Below are positions 33,736-43,060 of a stretch of 64,000 nucleotides of DNA, one piece after another. This DNA is from Arenimonas terrae (GTDB taxonomy: Bacteria > Pseudomonadota > Gammaproteobacteria > Xanthomonadales > Xanthomonadaceae): positions 1,364,001 through 1,428,000 of the forward strand of contig NZ_SMDR01000001.1 in assembly GCF_006265115.1 (NCBI RefSeq), given 5' to 3'. A program made the translations under genes and the position numbers. The notes beneath the pieces were generated by a model. That model ran no database searches and was not told where the DNA came from. It saw only the letters and a list, made by a program, of their open reading frames with translations. Within the stretch, counting starts at the first letter, position 1; each line of letters starts with the position of its first letter.

Positions 33736-36540
33736 ATGGATACCCCGCTCAACGACTGCGGCTGCTGCGCCGACTCCGCGCCCCTTCCCGGCCCGCGCTT
33801 CAATGCGCCCGGCCTTCCGGCCATTCACTACCGCATCGGCCGCCACGGCGAGTTCAAGGCGGCGATGCTGTCCAGCCTCTCGAGCACGCGCCACCCGGCG
33901 CTGGCCGGCCTGCGCACGCGCGAACACGACGACTTCAGCATCGCCTTGTGCGACGCCGGCGCCGTGATGTTCGACGTGCTCGGTTTCTACCAGGAGCGCA
34001 TCGCCAACGAGGCCTACCTGCGCACGGCGGTGGAGCGCCGCTCGATCCTCGAGCTCGGTCGCCTGATCGGCTATACGCTGTCGCCCGGCCTCGCCGCCTC
34101 GACCCACCTGGCCTTCCTGCTCGAAGACGCGCCCGGACTGCCGTCGCTGGCCGCGCGGCCGGTCACCGTGCCGGTCGGCACGCGCGTGCAGAGCATCCCC
34201 GGCGAGAACGAACAGCCGCAGACCTTCGAGACCACCGAGGCCGTCGTGGCGCGCGTGGCCTGGAACGCCATGCCGGTGCGAACCCGCGAGCCGCAGCGCC
34301 TGGTCGCAGGCACGCGCGAGCTATTGGTGCGCGGCATCGCCACCCAGGTCCAGCCCGGCGACGTGGTGCTGATCGTCGGCGACGAGCGCGACCGCGACGA
34401 CGCCGAAAGCGAGCAGTGGGATGCGCGCGTGGTCACCGCGGTCGACGCCGATCCGGAGGCCGGCCTGACCCGCCTGCGCTGGGCCGACGGCCTGGGCGAC
34501 AACAACACCGTGCCGGCCGGTCGCGGCGTGCGCGCCTACGTGTTCCGGTCGCGCACGGCGCTGTTCGGCCACAACGCCAGCGATGCGCGGCTGATGCGCC
34601 TGACCGCCGACCTGCCCGGCCTTACCGAGGCGGATCCCAATGTCGCCGGCGCGCGGCGCTGGAAGGACTTCGCGATCATCGGCAGCGACATCGACCTCGA
34701 TGGCGCCTTCCCGAAGGTGGTTGCCGGCAGCTGGTTCCTGCTGGCCGGCGGCGGCACCGCGCCGGGATCGGCGTCGCTGCCGGGCTGGGTCGAGCTGTAC
34801 AAGGCCGAGCGTGTGACCCAGCGCTCGCGATCGGGCTTCGGCCTGAGCGGCAAGATCACCCGCCTGGTTCCCGACACCGACAAGAACCTCGACCAGTTCC
34901 GCAACCGCCTGCGCGAGACCGTGGTCTTCGCCCAGAGCGAGGAGCTTCCGCTGGCCGAACGGCCGCTCGCCTATCCGCTTTACGGCAGCCTGCTGCCGCT
35001 GCCGCACCGGGACGAACAGCTGGTGCGCGGCCAGGTCCTTGCCGTGAGCGGACAGCGGCAGCGCATCGCGATCCGCACCGACACCGACACGCATGCCTTC
35101 CAGCCCGACGGCGCCGCGCCGGTCGGGCTCAAGCCGGGCGACAGCTACGTGGTCCTCGCCTCGCCGCGCAAGCTCGATGGCGGCACCGAGGAGCCGGTGG
35201 CGCCGGAGGAACTCGACGAACTGCTGCGCAGCGACTCCGGCCAGATCCTGCGCTGGCGGCTCGCCGACCGGCAAAGCCGGGAAGGCCGGCTGGATGCACC
35301 CGCGTCCGCCGTCGCGCTGGCCGCCGCGCGCAAGGACGATCCCGTGCACTCCGAACTGGTCGCCATCGACACGCTCGGCATCGCCGCCGACCAGGGCAGC
35401 CAGGTGCAGCTGAAGGACGCGCTGGCGAACGTCTACGATCGCCGCAGCGTGACGGTGTGCGGCAACGTCGCGCCGGCCACGCACGGCGAGTCGGTGAGCG
35501 AACTCGCCGGCAGCGGCAATGCCGCCCAGGCCGACCAGCGCTTCCTGCTCAAGCAGGCGCCGCTCACCCAGGTCAGCGCCGGCACGCCCAGCGGCCGCCG
35601 CGCCACCCTGGTGGTGCGGGTGAACGGCGAAGCCTGGGAAGAGGTGCCTTCGCTCTACGGCCGCGGCGCCAACGACCACGTCTATTCGCTGCGCCAGGAC
35701 GACGAGCAGCGCACCGTGGTGCAGTTCGGCGACGGCAGCGAAGGCGCGCGCCTGCCCACGGGGCGGGACAACCTGCGCTTCGGCTACCGCAAGGGCCTGG
35801 GCGCCGAAGGCAACGTCCGCGCCGGACAGCTCACCACCCTGCTCGGCCGCCCGCTCGGGGTGAAGAGCGTGCTCAACCCCGCGCCGGCCGGCGGCGGCCA
35901 AGACCCCGAATCCCGCGACGACGCGCGTCGCAACGCGCCGCTGACCACGCTGACCCTGGGCCGCGCGGTGTCGCTGCAGGACTACAGCGACTTCGCCCGC
36001 AGCTTCGCCGGCATCAGCAAGGCGCTCGCCGTGTGGGCACGTTTCGGCGGACGGCGCGGCATCTTCCTCAGCCTGGCCGGTCCCGCAGGCGCAGCGGTGC
36101 CCGCCAACGGCGCCACCCTCGCCAACCTGCAGCAGGCGCTGCGGCACTACGGCGATCCGCTGCTGCCGCTATGGCTGCACAGCTACGGCGCCGCCACGTT
36201 CCGGATCCGGGCGCGCATCAAGGTGTCCGCGGCGATGGAGGTGGAGCCCGTGCTGGCGCATGTCGCCGCCGCGCTGCGCGAACACTATGGCTTCGCCCGC
36301 CGCGATTTCGCCCAGGCCGCGAGCATCGACGAAGCGATGGCGGTGGCGCACCGCGTGGCCGGCGTCGACGCCGTGGACATCGACCAGTTCTACCGGCTCG
36401 ACCCGGGCGCCATGCCGGCCCTTGTGCCGCGGCTGTTCGCGCTGCCGCCCAAGGTGCTGGCGAACGGCAGCCTGCGGCCGGGCGAGATCCTGACGCTGGC
36501 GACCGGTCCGTCCGGCCTGGTGCTGGAGGTGATGCCATGA
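33736..36540 (+). CDS. Baseplate wedge protein, gp6/gpJ-like (second of two)
   Basis: The 934-residue second large baseplate protein has the core FNAPGLPAIHYRIGRHGEFK, ALCDAGAVMFDVLGFYQERI, ANEAYLRTAVERRSILELGR and LIGYTLSPGLAASTHLAFLL (about 25-135). A long beta-rich middle (about 140-650) precedes a gpJ-like C-terminal region with GRAVSLQDYSDFARSFAGI near 740. The N-terminal cysteines (DCGCCAD) resemble those of its neighbour. Together the two paralogues should form the heterotrimeric wedge core with the gpI-like protein. GGAAG precedes the ATG; the TGA overlaps the next ATG. Confidence 0.87.
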   Translation: MDTPLNDCGCCADSAPLPGPRFNAPGLPAIHYRIGRHGEFKAAMLSSLSSTRHPALAGLRTREHDDFSIALCDAGAVMFDVLGFYQERIANEAYLRTAVERRSILELGRLIGYTLSPGLAASTHLAFLLEDAPGLPSLAARPVTVPVGTRVQSIPGENEQPQTFETTEAVVARVAWNAMPVRTREPQRLVAGTRELLVRGIATQVQPGDVVLIVGDERDRDDAESEQWDARVVTAVDADPEAGLTRLRWADGLGDNNTVPAGRGVRAYVFRSRTALFGHNASDARLMRLTADLPGLTEADPNVAGARRWKDFAIIGSDIDLDGAFPKVVAGSWFLLAGGGTAPGSASLPGWVELYKAERVTQRSRSGFGLSGKITRLVPDTDKNLDQFRNRLRETVVFAQSEELPLAERPLAYPLYGSLLPLPHRDEQLVRGQVLAVSGQRQRIAIRTDTDTHAFQPDGAAPVGLKPGDSYVVLASPRKLDGGTEEPVAPEELDELLRSDSGQILRWRLADRQSREGRLDAPASAVALAAARKDDPVHSELVAIDTLGIAADQGSQVQLKDALANVYDRRSVTVCGNVAPATHGESVSELAGSGNAAQADQRFLLKQAPLTQVSAGTPSGRRATLVVRVNGEAWEEVPSLYGRGANDHVYSLRQDDEQRTVVQFGDGSEGARLPTGRDNLRFGYRKGLGAEGNVRAGQLTTLLGRPLGVKSVLNPAPAGGGQDPESRDDARRNAPLTTLTLGRAVSLQDYSDFARSFAGISKALAVWARFGGRRGIFLSLAGPAGAAVPANGATLANLQQALRHYGDPLLPLWLHSYGAATFRIRARIKVSAAMEVEPVLAHVAAALREHYGFARRDFAQAASIDEAMAVAHRVAGVDAVDIDQFYRLDPGAMPALVPRLFALPPKVLANGSLRPGEILTLATGPSGLVLEVMP

Positions 36541-38741
36541 GCTTCGACCGCAAGAAGCTGCTGTCGCTGCTGCCGGCCTACCTGCGCGCGCGCGATGCCG
36601 AACAGGCCAGCCGCCTGACGGACCTGCTCGACGCCGGTGAGCGCGTCGAGCTGGCGGCCCTGGAAGCCCTGGGCAACCCCACCGCCCTGCAGCGGCAACG
36701 CCGCGACGACCTGCAGTGGAAACGCGACCAGGGCCCGCTGGCCTCGCTTCTGGCGGTACTGGCCGAACAGATCGCACGCTTCGAGGAAGACATCGAACAG
36801 CTGCAGGACGACGCCTTCATCGAAACCTGCGCCGACTGGGTCGTCCCCTACCTTGGCGACCTGATCGGCTACCGCAGCCTGCACGGCCAGGCGCCGCAGG
36901 CCGCGGATGCCCGCGCCGAAGTCGCGCACACCATCGCCTACCGGCGCCGCAAGGGCACCGCTTCGGTGCTCGAGCAGCTCGCGCGCGACGTCACCGGCTG
37001 GGAGTCGGTGGTGGTCGAATACTTCCAGCGCGTGATCACCAGCCAGTACAGCAAGCACCGCCGCCGTTGGTCGCATGCGGCGCCCGACCTGCGCCGCTGG
37101 CGCGCGCCGCGCCCCGGGACCGCGGTGGAGTTCGAGAACATCCCGCCGGACCTCGACGGCCTGCGCCGGCGCGAACCGCTGGACCTGATCGGCGGCGGCT
37201 TCGACGCCATCCCGCGCACGCTGGACGTGCGCCGCATCGGCAGCGGCGGCCGCCATCACATCCCGCACGTCGGCCTGTTCGTCTGGCCCTGGCGGGCGCT
37301 GTCGCTGAGCGGCTCGCCGGCGGTCGCGGCGGATGACCGCCGCTTCCGCTTCCACCCGCTGGGCATCGACCACCCACTGGTGACCCTGCCGCGAACCGAA
37401 ACCGACCTCAGCTCGCTGGCGACGCCGCTGAACGTGCCGATGGGCATCAGCCGCCGCGCCCTGCACGAGCGCCGCGACGACTACTGCGGCCACAGCCTGC
37501 GGCTCTACGTCGGCATCAGCGACCCGCTGCCGGAAGTGCCCGCTGCCGCGATCTGCGCCTGCAATCTTTCCGATGACGGCGCGACCTGGGCGAACCTGCC
37601 GGCGGCCGGCACCTACGCCGTGGATCCGGTGCTCGGCCGGATCGCACTGCCGCCGGGCCTGCCCGCGGGCACGCGGGTGCGGGTGGACTGCCACCACGCC
37701 AGCGCCGCCGACCTCGGCGGCGGCGAGTATCCGCGCACGCTCGCCACTCCGGCGACGCCGCCGCTGCGGGTGCCGCAGGACCACGCCACGCTGGCGGCCG
37801 CGCTCGCCGCGCTCGGCGGCGCGGGCGTGGTCGAGATCACCGACAGCGGCCGCTACGAGGGCGACTTCAATATCGATGTCGCCGCCGGCCAGCGCATCGA
37901 GGTGCGCGCCGCCAACCGCTGCCGTCCGACCCTCGTGCTGGGCGCCGAGACGCGGCTGACCGGCGGCGCCGACGCCGGCATCACGCTGGACGGCCTGCTG
38001 ATCGCCGGGCACCGCCTGCGGGTTCCGGACGTCGCCGGAAACCTGCTGCGCGAGCTGTGGCTGCGCGACTGCACCCTGGTGCCGGGCCGTTCGCTGCAGG
38101 CCGACGGCACGCCGGTGTCGCCGGACGCGGTCTCGCTGCTGGTGGAATCAGACGGCCTGCAGCTGCGCGCCGAGCGCTGCATCCTCGGCGCGCTGCGGGT
38201 GGACGAGGCCTCCGAGGCGCGGCTCGATGCCTGCATCCTCGACGCCACCGCGCCCGAGCGTGTCGCCTACGCCGCGCCCGACGGAATAGCCGCCGGCGGC
38301 CCACTGGGCCTGGTCGCCTGCACCAGCGTCGGCAAGCTGCACGTACGCGAGTTCAGCCTGGTCTCGAACTCGATCCTGTGGGCCGAACGCGCCACGGGTG
38401 ATGCGTGGCCGGCGTCGGTGATCGCCGACCGCCGCCAGCTCGGCTGCCTGCGCTTCAGCTACGTCCCGGCGGATGCGCGCACACCGCGGCGCTTCCGCTG
38501 CGTGCCCGATGCGGACGGCAACGTGCCGGCACTGCGCTTCGCCGCGCGGCGCTACGGCAGCGCGGGCTACCTGTGGCTGAACCCCGCGACCAGCGCCAGC
38601 GTGCGCCGCGGCGCCGACGACGAGGGCGAAATGGGCACCTACCACCCCGTCGCCGCACCGCACCGCGAAGCGAACCTGCGGCTGCGGCTGGATGAATACC
38701 TGCGTGTCGGCCTCGAGGCCGGCATCTTCCACGAAACCTAG
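36537..38741 (+). CDS. Tail protein I-like baseplate protein with beta-helix C-terminus
   Basis: A 734-residue protein. The N-terminal ~200 residues look like phage tail protein I (gp7-like): LLSLLPAYLRARDAEQ, IEQLQDDAFIETCADWVVPY, LGDLIGYRSLHG, and IAYRRRKGTASVLEQLARDV with TGWESVVVEYFQR. The C-terminal part (about 410-690) is rich in short beta-strand repeats (GITLDGLLIAGHRLRV, LLRELWLRDCTLV, LRAERCILGALRV), typical of right-handed beta-helices used for carbohydrate or receptor contact. It may be both wedge subunit and attachment site for fibres. It overlaps the preceding gene by four bases. Confidence 0.8.
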   Translation: MSFDRKKLLSLLPAYLRARDAEQASRLTDLLDAGERVELAALEALGNPTALQRQRRDDLQWKRDQGPLASLLAVLAEQIARFEEDIEQLQDDAFIETCADWVVPYLGDLIGYRSLHGQAPQAADARAEVAHTIAYRRRKGTASVLEQLARDVTGWESVVVEYFQRVITSQYSKHRRRWSHAAPDLRRWRAPRPGTAVEFENIPPDLDGLRRREPLDLIGGGFDAIPRTLDVRRIGSGGRHHIPHVGLFVWPWRALSLSGSPAVAADDRRFRFHPLGIDHPLVTLPRTETDLSSLATPLNVPMGISRRALHERRDDYCGHSLRLYVGISDPLPEVPAAAICACNLSDDGATWANLPAAGTYAVDPVLGRIALPPGLPAGTRVRVDCHHASAADLGGGEYPRTLATPATPPLRVPQDHATLAAALAALGGAGVVEITDSGRYEGDFNIDVAAGQRIEVRAANRCRPTLVLGAETRLTGGADAGITLDGLLIAGHRLRVPDVAGNLLRELWLRDCTLVPGRSLQADGTPVSPDAVSLLVESDGLQLRAERCILGALRVDEASEARLDACILDATAPERVAYAAPDGIAAGGPLGLVACTSVGKLHVREFSLVSNSILWAERATGDAWPASVIADRRQLGCLRFSYVPADARTPRRFRCVPDADGNVPALRFAARRYGSAGYLWLNPATSASVRRGADDEGEMGTYHPVAAPHREANLRLRLDEYLRVGLEAGIFHET

Positions 38742-38750
38742 GAGCACGCC

Positions 38751-41534
38751 ATGAGCGGAGACTACAGCCGGATCAGCTTCGATCCACGCCAGCACGACCT
38801 CGGTGTGCTGCTTCAGCAGGGGCGGCCGCTGAGCGACGCCGACTGGAACGCGCTCGTCGCGCAGCTGCGCCATCGCCTGCACGCCGGATCGCTGGACACC
38901 TTCGGCCCGGCCGTCGTGCCGATGCAGACGCCGGACGCGTTCCGCATCAGCTTCAGCGGCGGCAACCTGGAGATCGGCCGCGGCCGCATCTACGTCGACG
39001 GCCTGCTGGCCGAAAACCACGGCACCGGCGCGACGACCTGGGACCCGCGGCTGGAACAGGTGCTGGGCTCGCTGCCCGCGCTCTACGACGATCCCGCCGC
39101 GGGCCAGCCGCGGCAGCAGCCCTACTACCCGAACCCGCCGGCCGTGCCGACCTCGGGCCGGCACATGGTCTATCTGGATGTCTGGCAGCGCGAAGTCACC
39201 CACGTGATGCGCCCGGACCTGGTCGACCCGGCCGTGGGCGTGGACAGCACCACCCGGCTGCAGACCGTGTGGCAGGTGAAGCTGCTGACCAACGTCGGCA
39301 GCGATCTGTCCTGCGCCAGCCCGCTGGACCAGATCCCGGCGCTGGCGCCCTCGGCCGGCCGGCTCAGCACCACCACCGCCGACGTGGCCGGCCAGCCCGA
39401 CCCCTGCCTGATTCCGCCCGACGGCGGCTACAAGGGGCTGGAAAACCAGCTCTACCGCGTCGAGATCCACACGCCCGGCCCCGTCGGCACCGCGACCTTC
39501 AAGTGGTCGCGCGAAAACGCGAGCATCGAAACCCGCGTGACCCATCTCCCGGCGCTGGACCAGCTGGTGGTCGAAAGCACCGGCCGCGACGCGGTGCTGG
39601 GATTCCAGCCGGGCGACTGGGTCGAGGTGACCGACGACTGGCGCGAACTGCACGGCCTGCCCGGCCAGCTGCGCCGCCTGCGCGCCCCCGATGGTGTCGA
39701 CGACGCCGCACGCACGCTGCGGCTGGAGACGCCGCTGGGCGGCGGCCTGTTCCCCACCGGTCCCGAATCCAGGACCCATCCCGAGCGCAATACCCGCGTC
39801 AAACGCTGGGACCACCGCGGCATCGTGCGCGACCAGTCCGGCGCCGAACTGCAGGACCTCGACAGCGCCGCCAGCAACGGCGAAATCGTCGTGCCTTCGG
39901 CCGCCACCCGCGTTCTGCTCGAACACGGCATCGTCGCGACGTTCTCGCTGGCTCCGGCCGGCGGCGAGTTCCGCAGCGGCGACTACTGGGTGTTCTGCGC
40001 GCGCACCGGCGAAGGCGAGATCGAGGAACTCGAGGCGGCGCCGCCGCGCGGCATCCACCACCACTACGCCAAGCTCGGCTTCGTCAGCCTGCCCTCGACC
40101 TTCGAGGACTGCCGCGTGTTCTGGCCGCCGCCGGCCGCGCAGGGCGGCGGCGACCACTGCGCCTGCACCGTCTGCGTCACGCCGCAGCAGCACGCCGCGA
40201 ACCAGCCCTCGATCCAGGCCGCGATCGACCAGGTGATCGCCGCCGGCGGCGGCACGGTCTGCCTGGAGGTCGGCGACTATCCGCTGCGCGAGCCGCTGCG
40301 CATCCGCAACGCCAGGTCGCTGCGCATCACCGGCAAGGGCAACGCCACGTCGCTGCGCGCTGACCAGGCCGTGTTCGAGCCGATCATCGGCAGCCGGCAG
40401 GTCACGCTGGAGCGCTTCGAGGCAAAGAGCGAGGGCAAGACGGGCGCGATCATCTCGATCATGGACAGTGCCCAGGTGACACTGGAATCACTTCGCGTGA
40501 TCGCCAAGGGCGAAGCGGCGGCCGTGGGCCTGTCGGGCGCGCTGTTCGAACTGTCGATCCGCGGCAACGACATCCAGACCCAGCGCGGCATCGTCGCTTC
40601 GGGCAGCAGCGACCAGGGCACCAGCCTGGCGGACCTGCGCATCGACGACAACCTGTTCGACTGCCGCGAATCCGCAATCGTGCTGCCGGACGTCACCGTG
40701 CACCAGTTCGTCTCGCGCATCGCCAGCAACCACTTCACCGACTGCCGCGACGGCGCCATCCAGCTGACCGGCGCCGCGGCGCCGGGTTTCGGCGTCGAAG
40801 TGACGGGCAACAGCCTGTCGGTGCTGGGCGACGGCATCCGCGCCGGCATCGATGGCCTGCGCATCGCGGACAATCAGCTGGGGGTGGCCAAGGCCGGCGA
40901 CGAGGGGCGGGTCGGCATCCTGCTGGTCGAAGGCATCGGCAGCAAGGACGGGCTCGACGACTGCCACATCGTCGACAACCGCATCGTCGGCTTCGGCCTG
41001 GGCATCGTCTTCAAGACCGCCATCGCCAACAGCCTGGTGCGCGGCAACCAGATCGAGGGGGCCGAACTCGGCCTGGTCTGCGCCGAAACCACGGTGCAGC
41101 AGCTGAGCATCGACCAGAACCAGTTCACCATCGGCAAGGGCGGCGCCATACGCATCGAGGCCCAGGCCCTGGGACCGGGCGCGAGCATCGCGGCGACCGG
41201 CAACCAGATCCATGCCGAAGCCAGCGACCAGGCCGCCGTCACCATCCAGATGGTCCGCGGCGACTGCCATTACAGCGGCAACCACTGCGTGCAGCCGGTC
41301 GGCGGAAAGGACGGCTGCGTGCACCTGGTCGCGAGCACCCTGATCGTCGCGTCCAACCGCGTGCTGGGCGGTCGGGGCCTGTCCATGCACCTGGTGCCGG
41401 ACGAGACCCTGGTCAACGAGAAGCCGTCGCCCAGTTGCACCGTGCTCGGCAACATCACCGCCGCGCAGATCCAGGTGCGCGGCGCACCGCTCGATGCGCC
41501 GTGGAAGCCGCTGAACCTCCAGAACACCCCTTGA
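38751..41534 (+). CDS. Large DUF6519/right-handed beta-helix protein, probable receptor-binding appendage
   Basis: A 927-residue protein. The N-terminal region (about 1-350) has the DUF6519 signature MSGDYSRISFDPRQHDLGVL then LQQGRPLSDADWNAL, and MVYLDVWQREVTHV, found in proteins encoded at the end of eCIS baseplate modules. From about residue 470 it turns into a long pectate-lyase-like right-handed beta-helix (LRIRNARSLRITGKGN, LFELSIRGNDIQTQRGIVAS, LRIDDNLFDC and more coils to about 900). No catalytic residues were identified, so target binding is more likely than polysaccharide cleavage. GGAG lies seven bases before the ATG. It occupies the place of tail fibres, which are otherwise absent. 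Confidence 0.75.
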   Translation: MSGDYSRISFDPRQHDLGVLLQQGRPLSDADWNALVAQLRHRLHAGSLDTFGPAVVPMQTPDAFRISFSGGNLEIGRGRIYVDGLLAENHGTGATTWDPRLEQVLGSLPALYDDPAAGQPRQQPYYPNPPAVPTSGRHMVYLDVWQREVTHVMRPDLVDPAVGVDSTTRLQTVWQVKLLTNVGSDLSCASPLDQIPALAPSAGRLSTTTADVAGQPDPCLIPPDGGYKGLENQLYRVEIHTPGPVGTATFKWSRENASIETRVTHLPALDQLVVESTGRDAVLGFQPGDWVEVTDDWRELHGLPGQLRRLRAPDGVDDAARTLRLETPLGGGLFPTGPESRTHPERNTRVKRWDHRGIVRDQSGAELQDLDSAASNGEIVVPSAATRVLLEHGIVATFSLAPAGGEFRSGDYWVFCARTGEGEIEELEAAPPRGIHHHYAKLGFVSLPSTFEDCRVFWPPPAAQGGGDHCACTVCVTPQQHAANQPSIQAAIDQVIAAGGGTVCLEVGDYPLREPLRIRNARSLRITGKGNATSLRADQAVFEPIIGSRQVTLERFEAKSEGKTGAIISIMDSAQVTLESLRVIAKGEAAAVGLSGALFELSIRGNDIQTQRGIVASGSSDQGTSLADLRIDDNLFDCRESAIVLPDVTVHQFVSRIASNHFTDCRDGAIQLTGAAAPGFGVEVTGNSLSVLGDGIRAGIDGLRIADNQLGVAKAGDEGRVGILLVEGIGSKDGLDDCHIVDNRIVGFGLGIVFKTAIANSLVRGNQIEGAELGLVCAETTVQQLSIDQNQFTIGKGGAIRIEAQALGPGASIAATGNQIHAEASDQAAVTIQMVRGDCHYSGNHCVQPVGGKDGCVHLVASTLIVASNRVLGGRGLSMHLVPDETLVNEKPSPSCTVLGNITAAQIQVRGAPLDAPWKPLNLQNTP

Positions 41535-41552
41535 TCCCGCCGGGAGTACGCC

Positions 41553-41882
41553 ATGGCAAGCCGAAAGATCATCCGCAGCGCGAAGAAGCCGCCCACGTCG
41601 ACCGGAGCCAGACCCGCCGCGAAGGCGGCCACCAAGGCGGCCCCCGCGACATCGCCGGCACCCGCGCGCCCCGCTCCTGCCGCCGCGAAACCACTGCCGG
41701 TGCGACAGCCGCTGAAGCCCAGCGACGACCAGGCGGCCACGCCACGCGCCGAATATCTGCAGGCGGGTCTTGAGGCCCTGTTGCGCCGCATCCGGCTGCG
41801 CGACCAGGCGGAGGCCAAGAAGCTCGAACCAGCCCTCGCCCACCTCGCCAAGGCGTACGGAAAGTTGCTGGGCAAGGCCTGA
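41553..41882 (+). CDS. Small basic protein closing the eCIS operon
   Basis: A 109-residue protein. The N-terminal 55 residues are a Lys/Ala/Pro-rich, histone-H1-like disordered stretch (KAATKAAPATSPAPARPAPA). The C-terminal ~45 residues form a charged helical hairpin (AEYLQAGLEALLRRIRLRDQ, LEPALAHLAKAYGKLLGKA). Function unknown; a small adaptor or regulator is possible. GGGAG precedes the ATG, and the gene follows the beta-helix protein by 18 bases, so it belongs to the same transcript. A perfect palindrome, GCCCGGATCCGGGC, lies at 41890-41903 just after the stop. Confidence 0.65.
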   Translation: MASRKIIRSAKKPPTSTGARPAAKAATKAAPATSPAPARPAPAAAKPLPVRQPLKPSDDQAATPRAEYLQAGLEALLRRIRLRDQAEAKKLEPALAHLAKAYGKLLGKA

Positions 41883-41994
41883 ACGGCTGGCCCGGATCCG
41901 GGCGTGAAATCGGAGGTGCCGGCTTACACTGTCGACCTGGCCCGGGCGATGCCTTCGCCCGCGGCCGATTCCCTCCCCCGGAACGCCCTGACTC

Positions 41995-43041
41995 ATGATT
42001 CGAGCCCTGTTGACCCTGGCCATCGCCAGCACCCTGCCCCTGACCGCCCACGCCGACACCGGTTGCCGCGGCGACGGCCTGCAATCCAATCCCGCCACGC
42101 TGCTCGTGCGCACCGACAACGATGTGTATGGCCGCGCCAACCAGGACCAGGGCTACACCGCCGGCGCGGTGATCACCTGGGTCTCGCCCGACCTCGACAG
42201 CCCCACCGACGACAGCTGCCTGCCAGCGGCCCTGCGCTGGCTCGACCGCGGCTTCGGCTGGCTGCAGCCGGACGGGATCGAGCAGCGCAACCTGGTGCTG
42301 GGCTACACGCATGCGCTGTACACGCCCACCGACGGCACCCGCGCCGACCTGATCGTCGATGACCGCCCCTATGCCGGCGTGCTGATGCTGGGCGCGGGCT
42401 GGAACGGCCGCCGCGGCGATCGGCTCTCCAGCACCCACCTGCGCCTGGGCATGACCGGCCCGTCGGCCCAGGGCGAAGCCGCGCAGGACGGCGTGCACCG
42501 CCTGTTCGGGCGCAAGCGTTTCCGGGGCTGGGACAACCAGCTGCGCGACGAGGTGCTGGTGCAGGTCCAGCACGAGCGCCTGCGCCGATGGCACCGCCGC
42601 GACTACGGCGATGCCATGGCCTGGGATCTGATCGGCCACGCGGGCGGCGCCGTCGGCAATCTGGCGACCTTCGCCAACACCGGCGTCGAACTGCGCTGGG
42701 GCAAGCACCTGCCCGACGACTTCGGCACCGATCCGCTGCGCCCGGCTGGCGACAACAGCGCGCCAGGCCCGGCGGCCGACCTGGGCGATGCCTGGGGCTG
42801 GCACTTCTTCGTCGGGCTCGATGCGCGCTGGGTATTCCACGACATCACCCTGGACGGCAACAGCTGGAAGGACAGCCACAGTGTCGACAAGCGCGAAGCC
42901 ATCGCCGACCTGAGCCTGGGCGTGGCGATCACGCGCGGCCCATGGAAGATCGCCGGCTCGCACGTGCGCCGCAGCCGCGAGTTCGTCGGCCAGCAGGCGC
43001 GCCCGGTGTTCGGCACGATCACGATCAGCCGTTCGTTCTGA
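41995..43041 (+). CDS. LpxR-family outer membrane lipid A deacylase
   Basis: Predicted to remove the 3'-acyloxyacyl chain of lipid A at the outer membrane, as Salmonella LpxR does. The 348-residue protein has a Sec signal peptide (about 1-20, ending PLTAHA) and the family signatures TDNDVYGRANQDQGYTAGAV (with the ND and T residues that correspond to LpxR active-site residues) and DRPYAGVLMLGAGW. Alternating beta strands continue to the C-terminus, and the final SF/ISRSF ends in Phe as outer-membrane barrels do. It lies 112 bases after the eCIS operon with its own promoter space, so it is probably not part of that system. It is convergent with the next gene across a small hairpin. Confidence 0.88.
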   Translation: MIRALLTLAIASTLPLTAHADTGCRGDGLQSNPATLLVRTDNDVYGRANQDQGYTAGAVITWVSPDLDSPTDDSCLPAALRWLDRGFGWLQPDGIEQRNLVLGYTHALYTPTDGTRADLIVDDRPYAGVLMLGAGWNGRRGDRLSSTHLRLGMTGPSAQGEAAQDGVHRLFGRKRFRGWDNQLRDEVLVQVQHERLRRWHRRDYGDAMAWDLIGHAGGAVGNLATFANTGVELRWGKHLPDDFGTDPLRPAGDNSAPGPAADLGDAWGWHFFVGLDARWVFHDITLDGNSWKDSHSVDKREAIADLSLGVAITRGPWKIAGSHVRRSREFVGQQARPVFGTITISRSF

Positions 43042-43042
43042 C

Positions 43043-43057
43043 CCACCGCCGCGGTGG
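43043..43057. terminator. Short hairpin between convergent genes
   Basis: CCACCG at 43043-43048 pairs with CGGTGG at 43052-43057 around a three-base loop, in the 19-base gap between the two stops. No T-tract on either side; possibly a weak bidirectional terminator. Confidence 0.4.
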
Positions 43058-43060
43058 CGC

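Noticed and set aside
31647-36536. In-frame extension upstream of the tail-protein-I-like gene
   Set aside because: The frame stays open through the two wedge genes because of GC bias; the real start is the ATG at 36537 overlapping the previous stop, where the family homology begins.
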